NCBI GenBank assembly: GCA_001664505.1
Contig: CP011806.1
Span: 875,795-939,794, forward strand
Direction of reading: 5' to 3'
DNA length: 64,000 bases
DNA from: Acidobacteria bacterium Mor1
Lineage (GTDB): Bacteria > Acidobacteriota > Polarisedimenticolia > Polarisedimenticolales > Polarisedimenticolaceae
Shown one piece after another: positions 57,192 through 64,000 of the stretch. Position numbers and translations under genes: made by a program. The stretch's first letter is position 1. Each line of letters begins with the position of its first letter. A model generated the notes under the pieces. The model searched no databases and had not been told where the DNA came from. It saw only the letters and a program-made list of their open reading frames with translations.

Positions 57192-58451
57192 TCAGCGCTG
57201 GAGCAGCCGGCGGCGCAGACGGTCCAGGGCCGAGAACACCGCCCGGCGCCGCACCGCATCACGGTCCCCGGGCAGGTTGAGGTGCCAGGCCTCCTCCTCC
57301 CCGCCCCCCGAAAGCGCCAGATGCACGAGCCCCACCGGCTTCTCGGCCGTGCCGCCTCCCGGCCCGGCGACCCCGGTAATGCCGATCCCGAGATCCGCGC
57401 CGGCCCGGGCGCGGACGCCGGAGGCCAACCCTCGGGCGACCTCCTCGCTAACGGCCCCGTGGGCCGCGAGCAGGTCGGGATCCACCCCGGCGAGCAGGAC
57501 CTTGAGCTCGTTGCTGTAGGCGATCACGCCCCCCTTGAACCACGCCGAGGAACCGGGAACCGCGGTCAGGGCGCCGCCGAGCAGCCCACCGGTGCAGGAC
57601 TCCGCCACGGCGAGATCCAAGCCGCTCTCGGCGAGCAGCCGGCCGGCCGCACCGGCCAGGCTCGCGTCGTCCTCGCCGAACAGATCCGCTCCCAGACGTT
57701 GCGTCAACCGCTGCTTCGCCGATGCGAGACGCTGCGCGGCCACCTCGTCTGCAGCGCCGCGGGCGATCAGATGAACGGTCAGCTCACCGGCTCCCGCCAG
57801 CAGCGTGATCTCGAGCCCCTCAGCCTCGTAGAGATCGCCGATCTCCCGATCGACCGAAGACTCGGTCCGGCCGGCGACCCGCAGTGTTGCGGTGCGCCGG
57901 GCCACGCCTGCCAGTCCGGTCAGGCGAGGCGCGAGTTCTTCCTCCCAGATCGACTTCATCTCCGCCGGCACGCCGGGGAGCAGCGCGATGCGGGTCGCTT
58001 CGTGCTCCAGGTAGACGCCGGGTGCTACGCCGACTCGATTGCGCAACCACTCCGCCGAAGCGGGCTTGTCCGCCTGGCGTGCCTGCTCGTCGTGAAACGG
58101 GTAGCCACGCTCCGCGAAGCGGCCCCGCAGGCGTTCGACCAGAGCTTCGTCACGGGTCAACTCCAGACCGAATGCCGCGGCCAGCGACTCCCGGGTGCGA
58201 TCGTCGTCGGTCGGTCCCAGACCACCGGTGACGACCAGCACATCGGCGTGCTCGACACCTGCGCGCAACGCCTGAGCGATCCGCACCTCGTCGTCATCGA
58301 CGATGGTACGCATGCGCACGTCGATGCCGAGACGCTGCAGTCGCTCGGTGATCCAGACGCCGTTGGTGTCGACCCGGCCGAGGCTGAGCAGCTCCGACCC
58401 CACCGCGATCAAGGCCGCGCGGTTGCCGGACGGGTTGTGACGGGAATTCAT
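57192..58451 (-). CDS. cinA: CinA family nicotinamide mononucleotide deamidase / competence-damage protein
   Basis: 419 residues. N-terminal MoCF domain (AALIAVGSELLSLGRVDTNGVWITERL, VLVVTGGLGPTDDDRTRESLA) and C-terminal PncC-type NMN amidohydrolase (about 265-415; LAVAESCTGGLLGGALTAVPGSSAWFKGGVIAYSN and DLGIGITGVAGPGGGTAEKPVGLV). Recycles NMN in the NAD pathway. ATG 58451 is selected; the upstream frame to 58502 runs through an 11-bp inverted repeat. Confidence 0.95.
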   Translation of the reverse strand: MNSRHNPSGNRAALIAVGSELLSLGRVDTNGVWITERLQRLGIDVRMRTIVDDDEVRIAQALRAGVEHADVLVVTGGLGPTDDDRTRESLAAAFGLELTRDEALVERLRGRFAERGYPFHDEQARQADKPASAEWLRNRVGVAPGVYLEHEATRIALLPGVPAEMKSIWEEELAPRLTGLAGVARRTATLRVAGRTESSVDREIGDLYEAEGLEITLLAGAGELTVHLIARGAADEVAAQRLASAKQRLTQRLGADLFGEDDASLAGAAGRLLAESGLDLAVAESCTGGLLGGALTAVPGSSAWFKGGVIAYSNELKVLLAGVDPDLLAAHGAVSEEVARGLASGVRARAGADLGIGITGVAGPGGGTAEKPVGLVHLALSGGGEEEAWHLNLPGDRDAVRRRAVFSALDRLRRRLLQR

Positions 58452-58476
58452 CGGGCTCTGTTTGCCGCCGAACATG

Positions 58477-58503
58477 CGTGCGGCGCCTAGACGGCGCCGC
58501 ACG
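58477..58503 (-). other. 11-bp perfect inverted repeat downstream of an exported protein gene
   Basis: CGTGCGGCGCC-TAGAC-GGCGCCGCACG: arms 58477-58487 and 58493-58503, 5-base loop. It lies 24 bases after the stop at 58528 and before cinA. No T-run follows, so a complete intrinsic terminator is doubtful; it may limit read-through into cinA. Confidence 0.5.
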
Positions 58504-58527
58504 TGAAATCCGAAATGGAATGATGGA

Positions 58528-59262
58528 CTACTTCTGGCCGTCCAGGTTGGTCGGCTGGTAGTCCTCGACGGTCAGGTTCTCGACCGGATCCAGCGCATCG
58601 TTGATCGAAGCGCCCCCTTCGACGGCCACGATCTTCGATTCCGAACCCTGGGCGGTCTCGTAGGTCACGATGACACTGCCGTCGGGATTGATCGCCAGCG
58701 ACGGGAAGCGGCTGTCGATGCCTTCGTCGGAAACGAGACGGCGGCCCATCCAACGGCTGTCCAGGTAGATGCTCAGGTAGACCCGGCCCATACCGCCTTC
58801 ATCGGTCCACCAGACGACGTAGGGGCGGCTGTCGTCGATGTCGATCTGGGGATCCAGATCATCGCCCAGTTGGGACTGGGTCTCCAGCCACTCGACCTGA
58901 TTCCAGCTCTGTCCAATCCAGCGGGACCAGCCCAGATCGTAGTCGCGGCCGTTGAAGCGGCTCCAGACGATCCAGGGGTAGTTGTTCATGTTGGGATCCT
59001 GGACCATCGCCGGCCACATGTCGCCGTTGAGATCGCCCATGGGGTTGAGGGTCCGCCAGGGTCCGTCTTCCATTCCCGGGAGATCGCTCCAGATCGCCAT
59101 GTCCGAGACCGAAGCCCGGGCGATGATGACGGTGCGAACGTAGTTCCCCAGCGGGTCGACCTCTGCCGTGACAGCGGCGTGGGCGGCAAAGCCTCCCAGC
59201 AAGGTGACGAGCAGGGCGAGAACGGTGAAGGCCCGACGGCAATTACAAAGATGTACCGACAT
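58528..59262 (-). CDS. Exported beta-propeller-like protein
   Basis: 244 residues. Signal peptide (AFTVLALLVTLLGGFAAHA). The mature chain repeats a strand pattern with Pro/Asp and aromatic residues: WPAMVQDPNMNNYPWIVWSR, DPQIDIDDSRPYVVWWTDE and FPSLAINPDGSVIVTYE. These resemble blades of a BNR/sialidase-type propeller, although three or four blades are too few for a closed ring. Unknown function. ATG 59262 has GGAGG and overlaps the regulator gene end by 20 bases, so it is translationally coupled to it. Confidence 0.7.
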   Translation of the reverse strand: MSVHLCNCRRAFTVLALLVTLLGGFAAHAAVTAEVDPLGNYVRTVIIARASVSDMAIWSDLPGMEDGPWRTLNPMGDLNGDMWPAMVQDPNMNNYPWIVWSRFNGRDYDLGWSRWIGQSWNQVEWLETQSQLGDDLDPQIDIDDSRPYVVWWTDEGGMGRVYLSIYLDSRWMGRRLVSDEGIDSRFPSLAINPDGSVIVTYETAQGSESKIVAVEGGASINDALDPVENLTVEDYQPTNLDGQK

Positions 59263-60508
59263 GTTTCCTCCGGACGCTTTCCACGTATTCGTCGAACTCG
59301 ATGACCTCGGGGAATTTGCGTTCCAGCATCGAACGTAGGTGCCGGAGCCTCCCGAAGGCAATCTTTTCGCGGACCCCGCTCTCTTCGTCCCGGGCCATCC
59401 GCCAGCGTAGGTACTCGTTACAGAACAAAATGTCGTAGTAGGACTCGCCGGACCGCGAGGCGAGGGTGTCGGCCTCGGACAGCGAGGTGCGGGCCCGCTC
59501 GAAGTCCCGCTTGATGAAGTAGGCCTCTCCGAGGCGGTTCATCGCCAGGGAGGCGGCGCGCCGATAGCCGCGGGTCCGGGCCGCCGTGGCGGCCTGCCGC
59601 AACCGGGCGATGCCCTCGTCGGCCTTGCCCGAGGTAGCCAGGCAGCCGCCCAGGTTGATGAGCACGCTGATCTGGAATTTCTCGGCTCCCGAGATCTCCT
59701 CGAGAATCTTGTGGGCGCGGGAGAAGCAATCCAGCGCCTGATCCAGCAACTGCTGGTTCTGACCCCGGAGCCCCTCGTCGTGGTAGGTGCTGCCCAGAAT
59801 GTTGAGCACCCGCGCCTCGGCGAAGGGATCGCCCGAGCCCTCGGCCAGCGCCAGCGCTTCCTTGCAGATGACGGAGGCCAGGTAGAAGTCACCGAACTGG
59901 CGATAGACGTCGCACAGGTCGTGCAGGCAGCGAAGACGGGTGCGCGGGTCGAGCAGCTCGCCCTCTTTGAAGATCGAGCGAAGCTCCGCTTCGGTCATGC
60001 TGAGCTTGCCCAGGGAGCGGAGGGATGCCGCCATCCGCCAACGGGCGTCGGCGACCTGTTCGGTGGCGTGCTCCCGCTGAGGCGAGGCCATCGCCACCTC
60101 CAGCGCGCGCTCGTAGTACATGAAGGCAACGCCGTGCTCGCCCCGTTTGATCAGGTCGTTGCCCTGATCGATCAGCGAGTCGTAGTCGTTACCCTTGGGC
60201 TTGAATTCTGCGAATTCCTCAAGATCGAGGACATCGGAGAAGTTCTGCACCGAGACATTGAAGACCTTGGCCAGGGCCCGGAGCTTGTCGAAGGAGGGCA
60301 CGGCCTTGCCCTTCTCGAAACGGCTCAGCTGGGAGTTGTCGATCGACTCTCCCATCGCCAGCGCTCGCTCTTCGACCTTTCTCAACGTGTAGCCATAGCC
60401 TTCGCGTAGCTGCCGCAGGTACTGACCGAGTCGCCGCGGTGCCCTTGCGGCGTCCCCCCGTGTTCCCTCGCTCGCTGCTGCGCCTCTACCGGGACTGAGT
60501 TGGCCCAT
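59243..60508 (-). CDS. XRE-type HTH regulator with C-terminal TPR domain
   Basis: 421 residues. Residues about 25-95 are an XRE helix-turn-helix (LGQYLRQLREGYGYTLRKVEERALAMGE, then SQLSRFEKGKAVPSFDKLRALAKVF). About 105-410 is helical TPR-like repeats (FMYYERALEVAMAS, RVLNILGSTYHDEGL, VLINLGGCLATSGKADEGIARL and others). HTH plus TPR is the layout of Rgg/PlcR-type peptide sensors (RRNPP), but those are described mainly in Firmicutes, so ligand sensing here is inference. ATG 60508 has GGGGGG about four bases upstream. Diverges from the AraC-type gene and overlaps the exported gene downstream. Confidence 0.85.
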   Translation of the reverse strand: MGQLSPGRGAAASEGTRGDAARAPRRLGQYLRQLREGYGYTLRKVEERALAMGESIDNSQLSRFEKGKAVPSFDKLRALAKVFNVSVQNFSDVLDLEEFAEFKPKGNDYDSLIDQGNDLIKRGEHGVAFMYYERALEVAMASPQREHATEQVADARWRMAASLRSLGKLSMTEAELRSIFKEGELLDPRTRLRCLHDLCDVYRQFGDFYLASVICKEALALAEGSGDPFAEARVLNILGSTYHDEGLRGQNQQLLDQALDCFSRAHKILEEISGAEKFQISVLINLGGCLATSGKADEGIARLRQAATAARTRGYRRAASLAMNRLGEAYFIKRDFERARTSLSEADTLASRSGESYYDILFCNEYLRWRMARDEESGVREKIAFGRLRHLRSMLERKFPEVIEFDEYVESVRRKHVGTSL

Positions 60509-60558
60509 GTGCCCCCCCTTGAGCTTGAGCCGGAGTGAAATAGGTTCTAATCGCACTG

Positions 60559-60564
60559 ATTGTA
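60559..60564 (-). promoter_or_regulatory. -10 box for the XRE-TPR regulator
   Basis: TACAAT on the minus strand 51 bases upstream of the ATG. The -35 is weak. It shares a 242-base divergent region with the AraC promoter. Confidence 0.35.
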
Positions 60565-60633
60565 CGTCGATTTCCCGAATGGCGACACGAATCTAGGGCG
60601 ACCCGCCGATTCTGCGGTCGTTTTATCCGCAGC

Positions 60634-60662
60634 TTGACCCACACCCCGCCTCTGCGTAGACT
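60634..60662 (+). promoter_or_regulatory. Sigma-70-type promoter for the AraC-family gene
   Basis: TTGACC (60634-60639), 17-base spacer, TAGACT (60657-60662). Leader about 80 bases, ending with GAGGG five bases before TTG 60751. Confidence 0.6.
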
Positions 60663-60750
60663 TGTGCATTACGGGCCACCACATGACCGATTTTGCGCGG
60701 GACCGTCCCGGGATTCGGGAATCCGCGTTCTTTGATTTGCGAGGGTTTCC

Positions 60751-61482
60751 TTGTCCCAGGCACGTCTCGCCGGCCAGACCGAAACTCCGGACTTTTACCG
60801 CCGGATCGGTTATGACCCCGCTCGGGAGACCCAGGCCTTCCGCCGCCTGGCCGAGGCCGATTTCACCGGAAGCAAGGCGGCTTTCCGCAAGCTGGTCTCC
60901 GGACTGAAGCTCGACGTGCCCGGTGTGGCCCACGGGCCGGTCATCCTGCTACTCCTGGACGTCCTGCAGCGGGTCAACCGCAAGGTCCACCGGCCCGAGA
61001 CCGACGAATCGGCCTATCACGACATTCGGGCCTCCCTGGCCGAGCAATTCAGCCGCTACTCCGGCGCCGAGGAGGCCCGCAAGGGCTTCCTGACCACCCT
61101 GGGCCAACTGCTGACCCCCCTGACCGTCCGGGAGCGCAAGCAGCACCCACTGGTCGACCGCGCCCGCTCCTACATCGACGAGCACTACAACCGGAGGCTA
61201 TCCCTCTCTTCGGTGGCCAATCGGCTCCACGTCTCCCCCAACTACCTGTCCCGTTTGTTCCGCCGAGAAACGGGGGGTACCATTACTTCGCATATCCAGC
61301 GCGTCCGGCTGGAACACGCGATGCTGCTGCTGGCTGAGGGGAAGCGCAGTATCTCGGAAATCGCATACCTCGTCGGATACCAGAATTACCGCGATTTCTA
61401 CCGCAATTTCGTCAAGTACGAGAACGCGTCGCCGCGGGAGGTGCAACGCCGCCTCCAACCCGGCGCCGACTCTGAATCCTGA
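60751..61482 (+). CDS. AraC-family transcriptional regulator
   Basis: 243 residues. The C-terminal about 110 residues carry the two helix-turn-helix units of AraC/XylS proteins: RRLSLSSVANRLHVSPNYLSRLFRRETG and GKRSISEIAYLVGYQNYRDFYRNFVKYENASPREVQRR. The N-terminal 120 residues are helical and unfamiliar. The cofactor or ligand is unknown. TTG 60751 with GAGGG upstream is the only well-supported start. It precedes the HEAT-repeat gene by 27 bases, so both may be one transcript. Divergent from the XRE-TPR gene. Confidence 0.85.
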   Translation: MSQARLAGQTETPDFYRRIGYDPARETQAFRRLAEADFTGSKAAFRKLVSGLKLDVPGVAHGPVILLLLDVLQRVNRKVHRPETDESAYHDIRASLAEQFSRYSGAEEARKGFLTTLGQLLTPLTVRERKQHPLVDRARSYIDEHYNRRLSLSSVANRLHVSPNYLSRLFRRETGGTITSHIQRVRLEHAMLLLAEGKRSISEIAYLVGYQNYRDFYRNFVKYENASPREVQRRLQPGADSES

Positions 61483-61509
61483 GTTTCGACTCGATCTAAG
61501 GGAGAGGTC

Positions 61510-62955
61510 ATGATCAAGAGCCCGTCGAAAGCGGCGGCCGCGGTCGTCGTGTCGCTGCTGCTCGCCCTGCCCGCCGCGGCGCAGCAGAAGGCCGGCGCCG
61601 CCGGGAAGGCGCTGATTCAGCAGATGGTCGCCATGAAGGGCCAGGGGGCCCCGGCCATCAAGGCCTACAAGGAGGCGCTGTCCAACGGCGACGCCCAGGT
61701 TCGCCGCGCGGCCATCCAGCTGTTGGTCAAGGAAGCCGGCAAGCCCGCCATCCCCGACCTGAAAACGATGCTGGCCGACTCCGATGAATGGGTCGTGATC
61801 GCCGCCGGGATCGGCCTGCTCGATCTTGGCGAGCACCCGATGCCCGAGATTCAGCAAGCACTCAAGCACGACCATATGGACGTGCGGATGGAACTCGCCG
61901 AACACATCGGCGAGTTCGACCACACGGCGTACCTGACTCACGTCGGCTCGATGATCTCGGACCCGGAACCGAAAGTCCGGCTCGCCTCGGTACGGGCGAT
62001 GCAGGCCATCTCCTCCAAGGATTCTCTGCAGCCGCTGATGGCCGCCACTGCCGACGCCGAGCGGGGTGTCGCGACCCTGGCCATCCAGGCGCTCGAGTCC
62101 CTGGGCGATCCCCGGGCGCTCCAGCGTCTGACCCGCATGGCAAACACCGAGGACCTGGCGCTCAAGCGCGCCGTCGCTCACGCCGTCGTCGTACTCGGCG
62201 GGGCGAGCTCCCACGCCGAACTGACCACGAAGCTGCTGGCCGACGAGGACGTGGGCGTGCGGCGGTCGATCTTGAACGGCATGCGGGAACAGCCCGACGA
62301 AGCGGCGCTCTCGATCCTGAGCGGTCGGCTGGACAAGCTCCCGACCACCGGCGACCGGCACGCTGCGGTCCTGGTCTACAAGGCGACGGAGTCCGAGAAT
62401 TCCCACGGGCCCCTGGTCAAGCTGATCGCTGACCCCGAGGCACGGGTGCGGTCCAGCGCGGTGCTCGCTGCCGGCCAGAAGAACGTGGACGCGCTGATGG
62501 ATGCCGTGGTGACCCGGGTGGAAGACAAGGAAGCGCAGGTGCGCTCCAGTGTCGCCTACGCCCTGGGGCACGAGGGCCGCGAGGCATCCGTCCCCCACCT
62601 GACCAAGCTGAGCAAGGACCCCAGCGGAGATGTCCGGGCTTCCGCCGTCCAGTCCGCCGCTACCGTCGGCACCGAGGGTGCTCTGAAGATCGTCCTCGCG
62701 GCGCTCGGCGACTCCGAGTCGTACGTCGCGATCCAGGCGGTTCGTTCTCTCGGCAAGTTCGAACAGGAGGCGGCGCTCGAAAAGCTGCGGGAGCTGGCCA
62801 AGCACTCCGACTTGCAGGTTCGCCTCTCCGCAATCTCCGGACTGGGGATGCGCAAGGACAAGGGTTCGGTTCCGATGCTGAAGGAACTGGCCAAGGAGCC
62901 GGTCGAGGTCGTGCGCCGCGCCGCCCGCTCGGCGCTGGATCAGATCGGAGAATAG
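61510..62955 (+). CDS. Exported HEAT-repeat protein
   Basis: 481 residues. Signal peptide AAAAVVVSLLLALPAAAQQ, then about thirteen HEAT-like helix pairs of about 31 residues from 45 to the end, for example AQVRRAAIQLLVKEAGKPAIPDLKTML and AQVRSSVAYALGHEGREASVPHLTKL. They form a curved solenoid for protein contact, without catalytic residues. ATG 61510 with GGAGAGG. Immediately after it is a strong bidirectional terminator. It may serve as an envelope scaffold. Confidence 0.85.
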   Translation: MIKSPSKAAAAVVVSLLLALPAAAQQKAGAAGKALIQQMVAMKGQGAPAIKAYKEALSNGDAQVRRAAIQLLVKEAGKPAIPDLKTMLADSDEWVVIAAGIGLLDLGEHPMPEIQQALKHDHMDVRMELAEHIGEFDHTAYLTHVGSMISDPEPKVRLASVRAMQAISSKDSLQPLMAATADAERGVATLAIQALESLGDPRALQRLTRMANTEDLALKRAVAHAVVVLGGASSHAELTTKLLADEDVGVRRSILNGMREQPDEAALSILSGRLDKLPTTGDRHAAVLVYKATESENSHGPLVKLIADPEARVRSSAVLAAGQKNVDALMDAVVTRVEDKEAQVRSSVAYALGHEGREASVPHLTKLSKDPSGDVRASAVQSAATVGTEGALKIVLAALGDSESYVAIQAVRSLGKFEQEAALEKLRELAKHSDLQVRLSAISGLGMRKDKGSVPMLKELAKEPVEVVRRAARSALDQIGE

Positions 62956-62984
62956 CCTCCGGGCGTCGACGCCGAATCGAGAAC

Positions 62985-63027
62985 ACGAAGAAGAAAGGCG
63001 GGGCCGAGGCCCCGCCTTTTTCGTGTT
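62985..63027. terminator. Bidirectional intrinsic terminator
   Basis: GGCGGGGCC / GGCCCCGCC stem (62997-63005 with 63008-63016) flanked by AAA on the left and TTTTT (63017-63021) on the right; the flanking CACGAA and TTCGTG extend the stem. It separates the convergent HEAT-repeat gene and the thrombospondin-repeat gene and should stop both transcripts. Confidence 0.85.
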
Positions 63028-63075
63028 CGGTCCTTGGTGCCGCCCTCGGCGACACCCCGTTCGGTCAGCCCCCGA

Positions 63076-64000
63076 TCAGGGGCAGGTGTCCGGATCCGGC
63101 AGCGAGGCCGATCCGTCTTCCAAGCCGTCGCGGGCGTCCGGCATGTCCGTTCCCATGCCGTAGGTGCTGCTGCCGCACTCGTTGATGCCCCGCACCAGGA
63201 AGTACTCGACGGTGCCCGGCGCCGGGTTGCCCGACACGTCGGTGTAGGGCGAACCGCCGCCACTGTTCACGGCGCAGGAGGCGTTCCGGAAGTCGCCGTC
63301 GGCCCGGCGGTCCCCGATCAGTCCCTGCACCACGTCCCAGCTGGTGTTGACGCCGGCCGAGGGGCTGCTCCAGGTCAGGGTCACGTCGGATCCGGCTCCC
63401 TTGTCCAGGGCCAGGTCGTCGATGACCATCAGCTGCAGCCAGACCTGATCGTTGAACGGATCGCAGTCACCGGTATCCGCCGTGCCGTCGTTGTCGTCAT
63501 CGGCGTCGCAGGCATCCCCTTCGCTATCCATGTCGAAGTTTTCCTGCCCCGGGTTGGCGGCCAGGTCGCAGTTGTCGCACTCGTTGCCCAGCCCGTCGCC
63601 GTCCGGATCGGACTGCCCGGGGTTGGAGATCGAGATGCAGTTGTCGCAGGCGTCGCCGACACCGTCGCCGTCGCCGTCCGCCTGATCGTTGTTGTCCACG
63701 AACGGACAGTTGTCGTCGCAGCCGACGTTGTTGCCGCCGGTGCAGGGGTTGTCGCCGGGCGTCCCGTTGCCGTCCCCGTCATCGAGGATGGAGTCGGTGT
63801 CGTCGTTGGTGTCGCAGACGTCACCCTGGCCGTCGCCGTCGGCGTTGGCCTGATCCGGGTTGGCGTCCACGTCACAGTTATCGCAGAGATCGCCGACGGT
63901 GTCGCTGTCGATGTCCGCCTGCTCGGGGTTGAAGGTCGCCGGGCAGTTGTCGCAGACGTCGCCGGTCAGGTCACCGTCGCTATCGAGCTGACTGGCGTTG
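63076..64000 (-). CDS. Thrombospondin type 3 repeat protein (N-terminus outside window)
   Basis: C-terminal portion (308 codons visible) of a secreted protein entering from beyond 64000. The region to about 63460 consists of Asp-rich calcium-binding repeats of the type D-x-D-x-D-G-x-G-D-x-C-D-N-C (for instance DGDGVGDACDNC, DSDGDLTGDVCDNC). It ends in a cysteine-containing beta module (VTLTWSSPSAGVNTSWDVVQG through GTVEYFLVRGINECG). Such repeats usually link or stiffen surface proteins. The frame continues to the window edge; the GTG at 63870 is not the true start. Confidence 0.8.
   Translation of the reverse strand, partial: NASQLDSDGDLTGDVCDNCPATFNPEQADIDSDTVGDLCDNCDVDANPDQANADGDGQGDVCDTNDDTDSILDDGDGNGTPGDNPCTGGNNVGCDDNCPFVDNNDQADGDGDGVGDACDNCISISNPGQSDPDGDGLGNECDNCDLAANPGQENFDMDSEGDACDADDDNDGTADTGDCDPFNDQVWLQLMVIDDLALDKGAGSDVTLTWSSPSAGVNTSWDVVQGLIGDRRADGDFRNASCAVNSGGGSPYTDVSGNPAPGTVEYFLVRGINECGSSTYGMGTDMPDARDGLEDGSASLPDPDTCP

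Noticed and set aside
61198-62805. 535-codon minus-strand frame across the AraC and HEAT-repeat genes
   Set aside because: It spans two unrelated well-supported plus-strand genes and has no recognisable domain or SD.

Overview
This is a GC-rich, gene-dense bacterial chromosome segment with no plasmid, phage or IS signature. The envelope looks Gram-negative (many lipobox proteins, a class A penicillin-binding protein). Repeated TPR fusions, several alkaline-phosphatase-superfamily lipoproteins, three MFS/spermidine-synthase-like fusions and a gingipain-like peptidase with FN3 domains suggest an environmental lineage such as Acidobacteriota. That assignment is an inference; there is no rRNA or other phylogenetic marker strong enough to fix it. 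I saw no tRNA, rRNA, CRISPR array or riboswitch.

Layout. 1-11357: a ThiF/MoeB-rhodanese protein cut by the window edge, a GT2 glycosyltransferase, then a tightly overlapped plus-strand operon (MFS/spermidine-synthase fusion, PSD-type decarboxylase, TPR protein, second fusion) converging on a third fusion that carries TPRs. 11360-18070: minus-strand operon of two sulfatase-like TPR lipoproteins (one apparently catalytically dead), a small lipoprotein, RNase III and a beta-solenoid-like exported protein. 18099-21046: exported proteins, an anti-sigma-like membrane protein and an ECF sigma factor. 21120-27378: a candidate radical-SAM peptide (RiPP) locus: PqqD-like protein, radical SAM/SPASM enzyme, a previously unlisted 39-codon precursor-like gene, and a C25 peptidase, with a promoter/inverted repeat upstream.

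27408-38438: an alpha/beta-hydrolase fold protein lacking its nucleophile, two phosphodiesterase/sulfatase-like lipoproteins, and a remarkable co-directional run uvrB - methyltransferase - HprK-like - PhyH-like - HprK-like - uvrC with overlaps or gaps of no more than 19 bases. 38540-46229: PBP1A, a LipM/LplA-like acyltransferase, a degenerate NtrC-type regulator and a large TPR protein. 46291-49895: ffh-rpsP-khpA-rimM-trmD-rplS, a conserved translation block. 49959-60508: a long minus-strand series from an HTH-TPR regulator through cinA, thpR, gpsA, a PHP phosphatase, a TPR lipoprotein and ftsY to ribD-ribE-ribBA. 60751-64000: divergent AraC-type regulator, exported HEAT-repeat protein, a bidirectional terminator and the C-terminal part of a thrombospondin type 3 repeat protein.

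Functional themes. The most promising candidate for an undescribed system is the PqqD/radical-SAM/short-peptide/C25-peptidase locus. The second is the kinase-dioxygenase-methyltransferase cassette embedded between uvrB and uvrC. Three proteins (16127-17935, 27408-28304, 41867-43201) keep their fold but have lost residues normally needed for catalysis.
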